The notes: generated by a model not told the origin, from the sequence alone. Shown: positions 12,201 through 27,200, counted from the stretch's first letter. The stretch: 64,000 nucleotides of DNA from Patiria miniata (GCF_015706575.1 NW_024037058.1:12483547-12547546), one strand, 5' to 3'. Translations and numbers: made by a program.

Positions 12201-15200
12201 GTTGATAAGGAACTCATAAGGAATTGGGATACGCAAAAGTGTGACAGGGGCGGTTACGCCCCTGACTCCAAGGTATATGTTGAACCCCATATATGAACCC
12301 CGTTGACGTAGATAATTCTTGTATCAAGCTTTTCATGGACTCTCCAGAGATTGGAGGTCTATCTTATTCTGATTGTTCCACGCACGTGCAAGGCTATAAC
12401 ATAATAGTAATACAGGAGTCTTATAATAGCGCACATTATCTACCAACAATTATGTACTCAAGGCGCTAGTAATTATGTATACTTTCAAAGACAGCTAAAT
12501 GAAGTTTATTAGAAATGTAAGACCCATTACGTAGCACCTCTATAAGGGTTTACAAGGTGCTGCAGGTGGCGCATATTGCAGCCACTGTCAGAAACACCGG
12601 GGCAAACCCCTTCTCTTAGCGATAAGTGTTACTGGGTTCTTTAACGTGCATTACACAACACACGGGACCTACGTCCCATCCGAAGGACGAAGCAATAATG
12701 GTAAAGTGCCTTGTTCAAGAGCACAAGCACCATGTTCCCCGTCAGGATTCGAACCCATGTACCACGGCACACGAGTCGAACACCGTATAACAATTGGACC
12801 ACAGCACTGCAGCTTTTCATTATAGTAAATTTTTTACCAAGAGTGTACGTTAAGGGATCTTGATCAAAAAACAAATCCTGGAATTTTTGTGACTGGGATG
12901 GGAGACGGTGTACATGGACGATATTCTTTCGTCACGCTTACATTTTATCAAGAAGCAACAAACTTCGCCTATAATATCAAATAACTGGTTTGGATCTACT
13001 CCTCCGAAAATATCTTGGTGGGTTTTGAAGGATTTGGGAGGTTTAATTAATTTGTGTCCCAAACATTGAACATTACTTAATGTGGAATGTAAGAATAACT
13101 TTGGTGTCCCTTTATTTTGTATTTTCTTCACTTTTGTATGACGTGGTCAGGAGAACATCATAATAGCCCCGTCTCTTTTATTTCTGTTCAGTATATATAC
13201 ATATGGGCAGGGGATATAGGCCTACCTACACCCCAGAATGTAAGCCAATGCCTTTCTACGCCCATGGTTGCATCTCCCAGAAATAACGGTGCAGTGTAAC
13301 ATGAAACATTCGTCTCGGAATGTTCTTTTAATATGCGTTACATTATCTGTGTTATTACGTCTGTTGCTAGGAGCGGTGGATAACTCTCTTATTTCTTTCC
13401 GAATCAAACCGTTGATGCCTAAATACCGCCCATCCGTCCGAACCGGTTTGTTCCGGTTCAAACCAACGCCTGCCTGTTTGCTCCGGTGGCTCCGGAAGAG
13501 AAATCAAATCACCGTAGGGTCTATTTGGTTTGATGATTTGGAGAATAGTAGTCTAACTCAGAAAAATACAGGTCGGCGAGATACTCACTGACATCAAACA
13601 AGCGTTAATAAGCAAGAAACGTCACTACAAGGGCTTTCCACTGTGATGACGTCATCAGTCAGCGTAACTTGAGTAATATTGTGCAACAGGTCAAAATTAT
13701 GACCGTTTCGTCTTCTTAAAGACATTAAAGGCACTTGCGAAGAACCCTTTTTAACCCTAAAGATATGCCAGTGTTTTACCACCAGAACCGGCAGTATGCT
13801 ATTAAAGCCCTACTAGGTTCATTTGCATTAATCTAAAACTTCACCCACATAATTATTATAAAGATAATGCTTATTGGGATGAGGATCGTACTGGTACTAA
13901 CAACCCTTTGAATTTATTCCGACTGACTTGCTGTCATTTAGAAGACTCATCGAAAAAAATATTGGTAATTTCAGAGTTATATTGAAATCGTGTTTTAATG
14001 ATAAAAATGTTGAGCATGGTTTTTGACTGTTTTCTCGAAAGTGTCATATCCATGTGCTGAAACTTCGACGGTTTTTAGGTTTTTAACTTTCTTCTTTGGA
14101 TTTTAAGTGGTGTTATTATTGGAAACAACAAATGCATTAAAATCAAATCAACACAAATTCTGCTATCCGTTAGCATTCATTACCAGCAGGACCCGGTGCA
14201 CCTTAACTTCTTTCAACCGCCTTTTCCCTTCTTGTTAGGTGAAGGCCTCAGTGAACATAATTTTGCAGCGTGTTCGATTACTTCCCTCGCGTTTACTCGA
14301 ACTTTTGTCTTGGGTATAAATGCACATGCGCAAACTGTATCAATAAACGAACTATATATCTTGGGTTACTCGAGGTCATGTGGCGATTCAATCCCCTTTG
14401 CAAATGGATTAGAGCCGTCGAAAGCGAGCCATGGTGCCCACTGTGTACCGTGCCGGATATGTTCAAAATTAACTTCATTTTCATCACGTCGTCTCGTACT
14501 TGTGTGAAGTGAAGCTGAGACACTTTTGAATCCCCCGCCGCCGCAGCGTTAGATTTAGCCGCTATGTTTTCGCATTGTATTGTGGGATACTTACCAAAGT
14601 AACCGGCTTAACGGGTCGGTTACAATGATCTCTTTTATACTGTCAGTATAATAGAGATCAGTGGTCGGTTATTTGGACCAGACACAAGTAAGTGCGAGAA
14701 CTCACGTGAGACTTAATTATCGAACGCACTCGCTCTTGCACGGGTAAGCGCCAGGGAAGTAATCAAACACGCTCAGGATAGCTAGGGACAGGTCACGTAC
14801 GAGGGTTGGAGTCCAGTTAAGGCAAAGGAGACCAGATTAAACAGGAGTTCAAATTTCATATGACACCGGCACATGTTTCATGTTCGTCACAGCTCAAACA
14901 AGCAGATAAAAAATGTTCAACATTCCTTCTGTGTGGGCTTGATAATTATTCCCAACGATCACGTTTTACCACATGGATAACATTCCTGCCCTGTTTTTTT
15001 TTACATTGTCTTTATCGGCATTCTGGCATTTGCAAAGATACAAGTCACGTGCCTCGGCTACCGACCCCTGACTGTTAAAGTTGTTTAAGAGTTTCAAATT
15101 AAGAATCTCCTGTCTACAGCTTTGAAACTCGCAATCTTTGGCACTTAATTTTTGAAAATGATTGCATTTTGTCTAACGCCTGGTAACAGCTTTCATAACG

Positions 15201-18200
15201 ACTGTTTTAATTTTGTTCACCACATATGCAGAACATCATGCCTGGCGTTTGTTGTTCTTTCTCCGCACTGGTTAGGACTAGTTTTTACAGGCAGCCACGC
15301 TTCAGAGGGCGTTTATAATCATTTGGCTAGATCACTTCCGCTGAGAGGCTCTTTCCAAGATCAGCCAGGGATTTACTCACGCGGACAACGTCTGTAAGTC
15401 TTTACTCCGTGGAAATTCGTGGAATCGATCTTCTAATGCAAAAGGAGATACTTTTTTGAATGAATCTCATAAGGAAATTGATTGTATTTGAACTCGTTTT
15501 GGTATGAGTAAGTTACAAGATACTGTGGAAAACCATTGCTTAGTAATGTATATTAAAATGGGCGACTGTTGCCTACTTCTTGTCCAATGTGGTTCAATAT
15601 GTCAACTGCCTATTTAAACATTCAATGTTCTGTCGAAGTAGACAACAGCTGACGTAAATTCCCTACTTAAATTTTGGGTAGAACACAGTATAATTGCCCA
15701 CCATTTTATATTGGTAACCTTTGTAACATTATTTTTTACATGTAGATGTACATGCCTCCATTGCCCCCGATCAATGACTTGGAACAAACCTAAACCAGCC
15801 GTAGCCCATATATTTGGCATCTGTGTCCGGTTTCTTAACATCCATTTGATGACATGTTCAAAAATTCGACATCCTTGAAAAGTTGGTCTATTTCCTCGTA
15901 AAAGCTCTACAAATTTAATTGCTATAACAGTGGAGTGGTGATTGAATTATGATTCAGCTTATTAAGTCGAGTTTCGATACATGACTTTTCACGAAGAGCC
16001 ACATATGTCAAAAATTACATTATGTCAACAATTACACATGTCAAAAATTACACAACGTCATTAATTTCCAAATTACATTAATGATGCAAGGGGCAGAAAT
16101 CTCGATAATTGCATTTTGCGTTTTCACGAAGAACCACATACATTTAAACGTGTACAAAACCTATTGCATGGAAAGGCGTTAAAGTAGGTCAACTGAGATT
16201 TTCGTTTTCACAAAGATCCGTACACACGCGTGCCTATGGAAAAATACGTTGAACAGAAAAGGCCAAAATGTAGGAAAGTTGAATTTTCCTTTTCACGAAG
16301 GGACACATATCTTTACTAATTAATTTTCACTAATTAACTACTGTATTATTTCTAATTACTTGATTCACGTAAAAATTCAACTCTCACAGAATCATGTGAA
16401 AGTTTCCTTACTGTACAAAGTTGTTGCAAAGTAGGTTTTTTTGCAGTTTTAAAATAGGAGAAACTTCTTTTACGATTATCTCGAAAACACGTTTTCTTCA
16501 AAATCCACATTATGTGGCTCTTCGTGAAAACGATGACGGTATGATGTAGGTAAAGTCTATGAACTGTTTATACGCATCAGCTTAGCATTTTCCTAGGGGG
16601 GGGGGGGAAATGGGTGTGGTCAAAGTTTCAAGAAATACAAGAAAGTGTTATGCCTTCTCTAAACTCCGAGTAATGGGAAGTACAAGGGGGTAGTAGAAGC
16701 CACGAGCGGTACACACGTCCCCACCCCTTGTCCCCATTGCCCCGCACCCCTAATTACGCCACTAATTCGCATGCGTGAATTGAGTGAAAAGGTTGCTGGT
16801 GCAGTCGGCATGCAGTTAGGCTTAGTCATATCTGTTTGTCATCAGCTTGCACTTTTGTTTCATTAAAATGTGAGTGTGACTAGCAACAACTGTCCAAAAG
16901 TTCCTGTCCCATCATTGTTACACCGAAGGGCTGTTATTAGATACTCTCTTGCCCGACGAAACGGCTGAGCTCACCCCGTTCATTGGCTATCGCTCAGAAC
17001 ACGATGAAACAATTACTGTAATTGCAAGATGCCCCCTTCCAAAGGTAGGAAGAGAAAGTGTTGAAGGTCTAATACATGCGAAGTCGTTTGAGTTAATTTC
17101 ATAATAAAAGCTTTCGATTTTGAACATGTGAATGCGTGTTGAGGGATTTTCGACCGTAATCTATTATGGGCATTGAAGATGTACTCTTGCAGCATGTACC
17201 GGCCATCAGGGCGCATGCGCGTTTTAGTGAATGGGAGGTTATGGTATGGTGTTTGACTGACTTTCCTTCACCTTTTGAAATTACCACTCGATGACAATCG
17301 TTATGATTGGAACCTAATTTCACAAATCAGTCACGCCTGCCAGGTTACATCAATGTGCTATCATGATTTTACACATCATTACAATCTTGCCATCCCGTTC
17401 AGTGTGAGATCTCGCATGTCGGACCAAATATTGCACGTTTATTCGAGTGAGACCTCACGCCATTTCTTGTAAGCCTGAGTCATTTGTTACGGTGGGATTG
17501 TCAGTCATGATTAATGTTCGCTTGTGAGTGAACAAAATATAGGCGTTATTTTAGAACTCCATACATGGTTAGTTTTGTTTATTTATTTATAGTTTATTTT
17601 TAATTTATATTTGTGAAGGATCCATGAGATGAATTTTTCTGAGGAACACATTTGGTACAACTTTCTAAGTATATGAAAACTATTCCACATCCCTTTTTGG
17701 TTAATTTGATTGAAAAGTGCACTTCTTTAAACATTAAAAAATGTCCATGCTTTTCCGCGCAACTGAGGGCGCTGTTGATGCGATGTCATTTCAGGAAGAC
17801 ACTCTTCAGTTTAGGGGTTTTCTGATCAAATTGTGAAGCCAAAATATGTCATCGAAAACATTTGTCAAAAAAAGTTTGCTCATTGGCTTACTGCCATGTA
17901 CTGACATAACAACGTACCACCAAAGAAAAGAATGTACGACAGCAAAATGTCTAAAATTCTGGCAGTTTTTTGTGTGGAGATAGCTGTAACACGGAGGTTT
18001 TTCCTGAAATGACATCACAGTTTTGCTCATGAACATGGAAATTTGCATTAACATAAAAACCAAAAAGGCACCAAAATACCCTTGAAAATGGCAAAACGGA
18101 AATTAAAAATAAGGTTAAATGGGACACAAATGCATTTTCAAGGATTGCATTAACCCTAAAATGGCCGGGTTATTTTTACCATCTCTCAGCCGGGGGGGGG

Positions 18201-21200
18201 GGGGGGGAGCGGATTCCGCCCCCTCTCCTAAGATCTCGGCCATTGAGTGATGAAAATTTTGAAACTCAGTACATGCATAGAGCAACTCTTCCTAAACATA
18301 CCCAAGAAATTTCATGACTATGGGTCAAAGGGTTTTAGAATTATGGCTAATTAATTATTCATATGTACGAATGGCAATTCTGCTCTGTATACACGACGTT
18401 GCTACGCGCCAACCCATGGTCCGATTTTTATGTTTTTTGGTATCAAAAGATTCGCAAAGCTCGAGGCCAAAAAGTCATAACAGCTCGGGTCGCGAAAAAA
18501 ATTTTTTTAGAGGCTATCGCGGAAAATGTTGAGGGGCGGGGGGGGGGTCCCCCGGCCCCTTTAGGGTTAAAAAAAATACATTGCATGGGCCCGGCCTTTT
18601 AACTCCGGTGTTTAGTTTAATGTCGACTGCTCACTTTACATATCCTATTGCCAAAATATAGGCGGTTTTGAAGTGAAGGGCTGCGTTCCTATAAGACAAC
18701 AAAATATCCACTTTTATTGCTGGACTCGCCTTTAACCCTAAAAGGGGCGGGGGGCGGAATCCGCCCCCCCCCCCTCAACATTTTCCGTGATTGCCTCTAA
18801 AAAAAAATTTTCGCGACCCGAGCTGTTATGACTTTTTAGCCTTGAGCTTCGCGCATCTTTTGATACCAAAAACATAAAAATCGGACCACGGGTAGCCGCG
18901 TAGCGAAAAATTGTCCGGCGCTAAGCGCCGTGAAAACTGAATTTTCGCATATACGTCGTGTACACAGAGCAGAATTGCCATTCGTACATATGAATAATTA
19001 ATTAGCCATAATTCCAAAACCCTTTGACCTATAGTCATGAAATTTCTTGGGTATGTTTAGGAAGAGTTGCTCTATGCATGTGCCGAGTTTCAAAATTTTT
19101 CGTCACTCGATGGCCGAGATCTTAGGGGGGGAGGGGGCGGAATCCGCCCCCCCCCCCGGCTGAGAGATGGTCAAAATAACCCGGCCCCTTTAGGGTTAAG
19201 CTGGCGATGTTAAAAGCATCATGAATTGCCTGGAATGAGGGCAGGGTTTGATTTTTTTCCGGGGAAATTTTAAGTAAAACAACAACGACGACAACACGCA
19301 AAACCACACGCCGCCTTACCTTTATACCACCTACTGTGGACATTCCTTTGTATGCGTGTAGTTACGAAACACCGGAGAAAAAATCATTTTACTTGCCCTG
19401 TGAACCCTCTTTCAACCCAATTTTTTGTATATGATTTCTTTAAAGGTTCCTCTTCATTTTGCAACACATATTGTTTAGCATTTAAACACATCAGAACGTG
19501 TTTAGAGTTTAAAACGTTTAGGAATGTGTTTCAATTCTAAACGTTACCACTTTTTAATGTTGTGAAACTAAACGTGTTTACGTTTTGGACATGTGCTTAG
19601 GATTGTATATCTAAATGCGCTTAGGAAGGTGTTTAAATGCTGAACATATTATTCATTGAACATAAACGGATAATGCGTGTCACAGAAAAAGGACATCTAA
19701 ACATGTCATGATGCTAAACGTGTGGAAAAAGTGGGTACAGAATAAGTGTTTAGAAATGTGTTTAAATCCTAAGCACCATTTTTACAGTGTAGCCTAAACC
19801 TAGCCCAAAAATTACTCTTAACCTGTTTTCCAGAGAGGGGGGAAACCTAGAAACAAAGCGTTCATGCTTCCTGCATCTTCAGGACCTCTTTTGTTCAAAG
19901 AGTACGTAAGATTAGAGCAGCTCACCATGAATGCACAAATCCGGTTTGATTCCCATGGCATGAACTCGAATTTCCGTTTAGAAAATCGCAAAGCTGGGGT
20001 CATTAAAACTCAAAGATTGACTACGATTACTGAAGTAAATTTAAACTGATCAAACCCCTCTACGGAATTAAGAAGAAAGAGGGACCATTTCACAATCACT
20101 AAAAAAAACCGCAATAATGCTAACACTGTTTGTTGGAGCTATGAAGCCGGATATGGAAAATGAGTAGGAAGCATGAAAATATTAGAAATGGAAAACGTCT
20201 TTCTTTCTTTTTAGCAAGTAAAGATTAATCAAAGCTGCAAAGTAACTTTAGATACCGAAGTGATCAGGATTTGTTTTCGTCCTTGAGACGTATACTGTGA
20301 TGGAGAATAGTAAGGGCAAGTGTTATCGCCATCAGTTTCATTTGTCGGATCCGAGAGCGAAATTGATCTTCGGTGACTGATATATCGTGCTCTTTGGGAA
20401 CTGCTCATTAGTCACTGTCTATAAATTAAATATAGTAGAGAACACGACTCCAAGCTGAGTGAGAATATACAGGTATTATGCCAGATGATGGGAAATCTGT
20501 CTGTTCAAGATGTTTTGAAGTCCCGAGCGTCTGGTTTTCGATTTGATTGTTTCGGGGAATGTTCTGTATTTTTGCTACTGGTAGTGCTGTTGCATGGCTT
20601 TACGATCGAGGATAAACACACCAAGGGAGAACCAAAGATCCTTTCAGTCCTCGAGAGTTGGGTATTTTGTTAAAAACGGCCCTCAATCGTAAGGCTATGT
20701 ACTTAGTCTATGAGAAAGTGTTGTACATGTATTACAGGGACAAAGGGAACACAAAGCATCGTCCTCGGGGTATGGAAATTCATGACTGTGTGCACATCTA
20801 TAATGTTTGCCCGTGTTCCTCGCTATAAAAAATAAGCCTGTATATTCGATTACCATTATATTAATACCCTTTCGTGTTCACATGTAAACTCATCACATTC
20901 GTTTGCCTATTGGCTGTACTTCTCACGCAACTGCCTCACTTGGCAATGTAGCCCGGTTTAAACATTGAAACACTTTCTAAGAAACAGCAAGCAAGGACCA
21001 ACATGCCACTGGATTTTCTTTCAGAATAAAAACAAATCTTCTTCCTGTAACTTTTCTTCCATTCCAGAACTAGTGCAAATCGAAGTTGCATATTTTCCTA
21101 CGATTCAAGATAACCAATTAAGTCGGAAGACTGTCGGCTGCAGAACCAATAATCTAGCGGGCCTAAATCTATCAGCTTTGGGACATAATACCTTCATGCC

Positions 21201-24200
21201 AGGTGTAATATGAAACCTGCTTTCTCACTCTCTCTCACACTCTCTACCTTTACTTGTTTATGACATCATGGTACAAAAATAAACGTAGCTCGTATCCAGG
21301 CAACAGTACCACCATTACCTGCTCATTACAATTCGAGTAAGTGTTCACGTTCATGGACAGCGTGGCTAATTCCACCGTCTAATTGAAATCGTGTTGTGTT
21401 ACCGAGTCCTGCCGGCTTCCTCTGTGGGAACCTCCAGTTGAAAAATTGCCCCATCCAAATGTGGGCCTAAAGACCACATTAGCCTCTTCAGACTCATGTC
21501 ATGGTCGTCCTTTCTTGTAAGAAAACAAATAATATGCGCTCTATACAATGAATCGACACGTTGGAACAAAAGCGAGGCTGAAGTTACCAAAAGAATCACT
21601 CATTCGCGTCGTTAGGTTGCTAAACTACATGGGTAGTTTGTTATCTTGAGGATATTAATTTTGAGGGGAAACAAACTACTCACGGAAATTTCCCAGAATG
21701 CGTCTTTAGACGCATCGTTCGAAATGGCCTTCTTTCATTGTTTTCTTCAAAACGACAGCTTGCCAGAAAGATAATTTCACAGGCCGGAGTCTAGTCCTAT
21801 GATTTTCAACAGTAAATTTCGTCAGTTACATTTTGGATATGTGCAAATGATGGACTATAGCTTTAAGTCCGAGGACCATTCCGTTCCCAACTGACGCAGG
21901 CTCATTACGGTAATTGACAATACCTGATTGCTAGTGGGGTGTTTAAATATCGCCCTCATTGACGACAGGTCTTAGAGCGCCCTCACCGAGTTCAGTTCCT
22001 TGTGATACGCATTAGTAGGCAATTCGTACTTTGATTGTCGCTGAATTACAGTCACAAAACATCTCCTCGGTGATGGTGCTCTATCACATTATGGCTCTGT
22101 TACATCAGAAACAAGTTCAAGTTGCTGTAGCTTGCATGTGCGCAATTGTCAGTATTGCAATATCAAGTAGTAATTTGACATTACTTTTTTCATTAAATCG
22201 ACTCCTTTTGAATTTTTTTTTTATTGGCATCTTAAATAATGATGTCACATGTAGTAGGGATCCAAACGTTGGGGGAGGGGGAAAACTTATTTTGAAACTG
22301 CGGGGAGAAAATCAATGTTCTCCTTGTCCATAACCTCCCTTCGTTCGCCTATATCCCAGTCCGGAAGAAGTTCAACGATGTCACAATTGCAATGATCTTG
22401 CCGTACAAGAAACACGACACATGATACAGCTTGACGAGGTTCCCCTGCTATGATTGAAACGCTAGTCCCCTCCATTTATTGTTGAAATCTGAAATGCGTA
22501 TATAGACCTGTTCATTTCCCACATCAACTCAAAAAAGAGAATTCAGGCTTCGACAGGCAACAGCAAACTTTCACTTACTATTCACAATTCTCTAATCAGT
22601 AATTATTTCAATTATCACACAGACAGCACATTACGATAAAGATTCTGATTGACAAGTGAAAAATATGATGCTCCCACTGTAACCACGATGCTTCTTTTCA
22701 CTGACAAGGCGTCCTCAACTGTATGTCCCACCAATTTAACAACGCGTCATATTTTGCCAAAGGCTATACTTTTACTCGACCCTACTAATAATTATTTAAA
22801 CTGGCGTAGCCATATTAACAATAGTGCTGCTAGAGAGATATAGGGCGCTCAAGGCAAATATTGATCCCGAGAAACCTACACCGCGCTTGGATGGACGTTA
22901 TATTCAATATAAGACGCTTGGGCTGTGTAGGCGCAGGCAACAAGTGAAGATTTGCATTGCAACTCGGTCAAGCTAGCGTTGTTTTTGGCTTAACGTAGAG
23001 ACAAGTCTTGTATGGCATGTAGCAATGGAAGAAAGCCCAGTCCAAGTCCAACCCTTTCCCGTCTGGATGCTGCTCTTTTGATGGCTGGGAGTATCAATAA
23101 GTGTGGCGGTTGTCAATCACCCTTTTTTGTGTTGCACTAAAGCACCATTTTATTGCAATACAAAATGTATCCATCCTATGCAACTGCCGACGGTTTTCCA
23201 AAGTGTGTTAATTCATTTACTCTACCAAATTTCAACTGAGGGCAAGTCGTCGAATAGCTTTTTTTTCACTCCGGTAGGCCTACTTTTTTTTTTTTTGCCC
23301 CAAACATTTTCATTCAGACAGAGTACTTTTTTCACTCATAATCCTCCTTCCAGTTGGTAATAGAGTAAAATTTCATTCCTTGGAAACAGAGAACATACCT
23401 TCAATATACTGATTCCGTAATTAGAACGCACATGCATATCAAAATCCAAACGAAGACAAATGATAAATATAAACTCATGTGTCATGAAGAAGTGAACGGC
23501 TGAATGCAAGCTGGTAAAAAACCTTTGATGTGTTCTCGGCCTGAAAATTGATTATAAAAGTAATCAACACGGGGCAAAAATTAGTGCCTCAAGGCGCTTG
23601 TGTTTCAGTCCAGAAGTGCACCTGACCCCAATCGGTATAGGAACGTGTACAATATTACAGACGCATTGCACGGTATGGCAATAAACCTTACAAGTGCGGT
23701 TTATTGTTTGCCAGGCATGATACCTTTTGTGTGTCAACCGAAAGCCGATCAATGTGCTCTTCGATTTCAATTAAAAGCAGTTTGGAGGTGTAAACCCTTT
23801 CCTCCGAGATCGATTCGTACTTAGTTAAAGGCATATGCTATAAGATCAGTTGCGTCTCATGCATTTTGTTCGTTTCCAATAACATCACTCGAAATCTAAA
23901 GAAGGTTGTTTATAACCTAACCTGTTGAAGAAGATCCCGCTAAGTGGATATTATACGTTTCGAGAAAACAGTGAAAAAACAGGCACAACCTTTGGATCGC
24001 GAAACGCGATTTCGTCTAAAGCACTCTTTATGTCCAAAAATCAGCCATTTGGCCGATCTTTTTAAAATCACCTATCATTTATTGGTTTTCTTTTAATGAC
24101 AGCAAGCCAGGCGGAATAGCTCCACGGATGTTTAGTACACCAGTTTGTGCTTTAATCGGAGTAAGCTTCTTAATACTTTTGGGATAATTGCAAATGGTCA

Positions 24201-27200
24201 AATATGCCTTTATAATGAGATGTAAAAACAAAATCATATATAAGTTGCAAGTTAGTCTGACTTTTTTTGAGGGGGAGGGGTTGGCTTCTGTTTATTCAAG
24301 CCTATGAAGAAAAATATTTATATTAACTTTCCTCAAATGAAACGACAAAAGTAAAACAGTTAATGATTTTCTTTAATTTCCATTGGTAAAGGGAATATAA
24401 AGGGAATATAATATATTGGCTTATAACAGTTCTCATGCACGAAGGCCGAAACCAGTATTGGAATGACTTTTGAAACGCTGGTTTAAGATGTATGTTGTCC
24501 CATCTCATGTAATCATTTTCAAATTATACTAGCATTTGGTTCTAATTTCGAAATCTGAACATCAATAGTCACGTCGGAATTATGTCTTGGAGGCTAAACT
24601 AAAGTCGTCTTTTTTCCCCCACCCGCATCACATGTCATTTGCTTTCATTTCGCATTAGTCCAATTCGCCTTAGAGATGTTCCGTGAAGACACCGCTTAAT
24701 GTATGGTTCATCCTCCAAGAATCTGAATTATCCTCCTACGGTGCGCGAGTGGCGCCAAGTACCCCAGGCCCGCTGCCTCATGCATGGTTGGAAGACACTG
24801 TCATCCAGAAGATTCTCTTTCTAAGGCAATTGGATACTGAATCATCCCGGGTGCCCGCGTAGACAAAGAGTAACACGAGATTTCTAGATCTTGTTATCTA
24901 GATCTCCGTGTTTGCAACCGCAGCGTAAGAACGACAGAGCCTGCTGTTTAAGCCGTATGGGTTAGTGATCAGCTGGTATTTCGCTTCCTTAGTGAAGGTA
25001 GCCCATATGCACGCAAAATGGTCTTTACTGCTGTGAGTAACGATTTTGGCCGCATTCCATGGAATGGAAATCTTGTCGTGTCACTCGTTGGTTCTTTGGT
25101 TTCGTTAGGGACTCATATTTTTAACCTCCTGATAGGCTTGGTGCGACAGATGGCTGCCATGGAATTTAATTACACGAAGCGGATCATGTGAAACAAAAGC
25201 TTGAAGTGGACAGGTGTATACAAATTCAAAAGTGACGATCTATTTTGGAATACGGTACTTTGCTTCTTTTGACCCTCTTCGGCTTTCCTTCAACCACATT
25301 TATGAATGTTGTTAATCACGCACATTTTAAATGGGATTAATCACGTAAACGTTCCTTATAATAAAGAAAAGTACATCACGCATTTATTGAAGTCAAACAC
25401 ACACAAACATTAAAAAAAAAATAGTTTGGGTTAAACTCGTGAGATGGAGGTCAATTCAAGGAGAAATTTAATCAATTAAAGGATGTATGCGTTTTCATTT
25501 GCAGAATCGTCTGCAGCATCCGAGCTCAAATGAAATCTCTCTGGGCACAATACGAACGGAAAAGAACCCAATAAAGCCGCTGCATGATCAGCTATAAGTC
25601 GTTGGCATATGACAGTTTCAATTCGAGTCACTTTGAAGTTCTCGTTATTGAGTGATTAGGCGTGATTCGTGCAGTTGGGCGTTCCCTGTGGGGCGCGCTT
25701 GCGTCTATACAGCAATTCATTGCCTGAAATTCACGGCCAACGTGACAGATACGCGCGAATAATAAGGAATGTGCAATGTTCCAAGCTGTCGGAAAGCATC
25801 ATTAATGTTAGCCGTCACTCTGTGGTGGGGCCTGAGTCATTTCATTCTGCACAATCGTTAACTTTAGAGACCTACATCATTGCCTCTGGGCCATTTAGGT
25901 ATACCGGGAGATGGATTACATGAGAACTGAAGTAGACGTGACACTGCCGAAATATATGCACGCGCTGCGTCCATAGCGGCGGGCTCAGTTAAAGAATCCC
26001 TTTTGTTTTTAAAGGTAGTAGTTAAAATGACTTTCAATGATTTTGAATATCTTTCAATAAAAAAAAGGTTAAGTGGTAAATCAGTTCCAAACATTTCACA
26101 AAAGAGGATAGGAAACATTACTTTTTGTTTCAAGTCGTATGGTTATTATAAATTGAGTTCAATTTAATGGAGGTTATAGTCTTAGATTTTGTTCTCTTTC
26201 GAGGGACTTTCCAAGTCACCAATCTAGAGTTGAGCCTGAATCGTAATTAATCCCATGTTTGTGCTAATAACGCTGCTTCACCTATCACCGTCTCGCAATT
26301 GATGTTTGAGTGAATATTACAAAAACATTATAATGTCCTTTTGTTATGCATTAGAAAAGGTTTTCAGCTTAGTTAAAATCATACACCACCACTGTCAACT
26401 GAACTTAATCAACCATATATTTGAGAAAATAGGGGCCGGGTATATAACGACGCAATCCGTATTACAGCCATGCAACATGAATCCCTGAATATTGCTTAGA
26501 TTTACATGTGTCTACAATTCAAAAAAAAAAAATTTACGACATTTGATTTTCAGATTGAAATAAATTTCCTCAATTACTTCAATAAATTTCAGTTGCTGTA
26601 CTGAGAACGTGTAGTCGTAACAGTGTCTCCTTGTGATAAGTTCTTTAGAAATTGCTTCAATAAGTCTTGGTGCGTGTGCCCTTGGGCAATGCACTTTGTC
26701 ACTCATTGCTTCTCTCCACCCAGGAGTATTGGGTACCTGTGAGGGCAGAGATGGTTTTTGTGATTGAATTAGCTTCCTTGTGTCTAACAGGCTGCATCGA
26801 GTTGTATACTCTCCAAGATGGTATTTGAAATGTTTTACGGGCCCTATGAGGAGGGGTAATGATGATGTTGCGCCTTGAGCACCAGTCCTGGTGGATACGT
26901 GCGCTTTGTAAATACCAACCCCTATTATTATTATTATTATTATTGTCAGGAAAACATTCACTCATTTTGGTGTTTCACTTGTGTCGTTGCTCTCTATTCT
27001 CTAGGTTTTGTCCTAGTGTCATGGTCTACCTGGCTTCTACTGTGCCAGCAATTTGGATATTGGAGCTGCAACTCATGGAGGAGCGTGTCGAGCTGTCGCT
27101 GGCGACAGGCCTGGACGTCTGTCTGGAATCAGACTCCATCTACACCAACGGAAGTGCTCTTGGCGGCTTAATACCCGGAGTGAGTATTGCCTTGTGCCTT

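Larger units (their letters stand above)
6245..27004 (+). other. Very long TMEM26-like intron 1
   Basis: About 20.8 kb from GTAAGC to a CTCTAG acceptor. No nested gene was recognised on either strand. It holds inverted-repeat transposons (7665-8484, 11622-12251, 15986-16530, 18154-18566, 18736-19195), SINEs (12500-12822, 26645-26946) and degenerate repeats. A 5'-truncated SINE ends only about 60 bp before exon 2. Confidence 0.8.

Noticed and set aside
12745-12822. A tRNA gene on the minus strand
   Set aside because: The B box is perfect, but the body matches a SINE and the arms do not pair as a tRNA.
26512-26965. Antisense open frames opposite TMEM26-like exon 2
   Set aside because: They are made of SINE sequence and its TAA-repeat tail.
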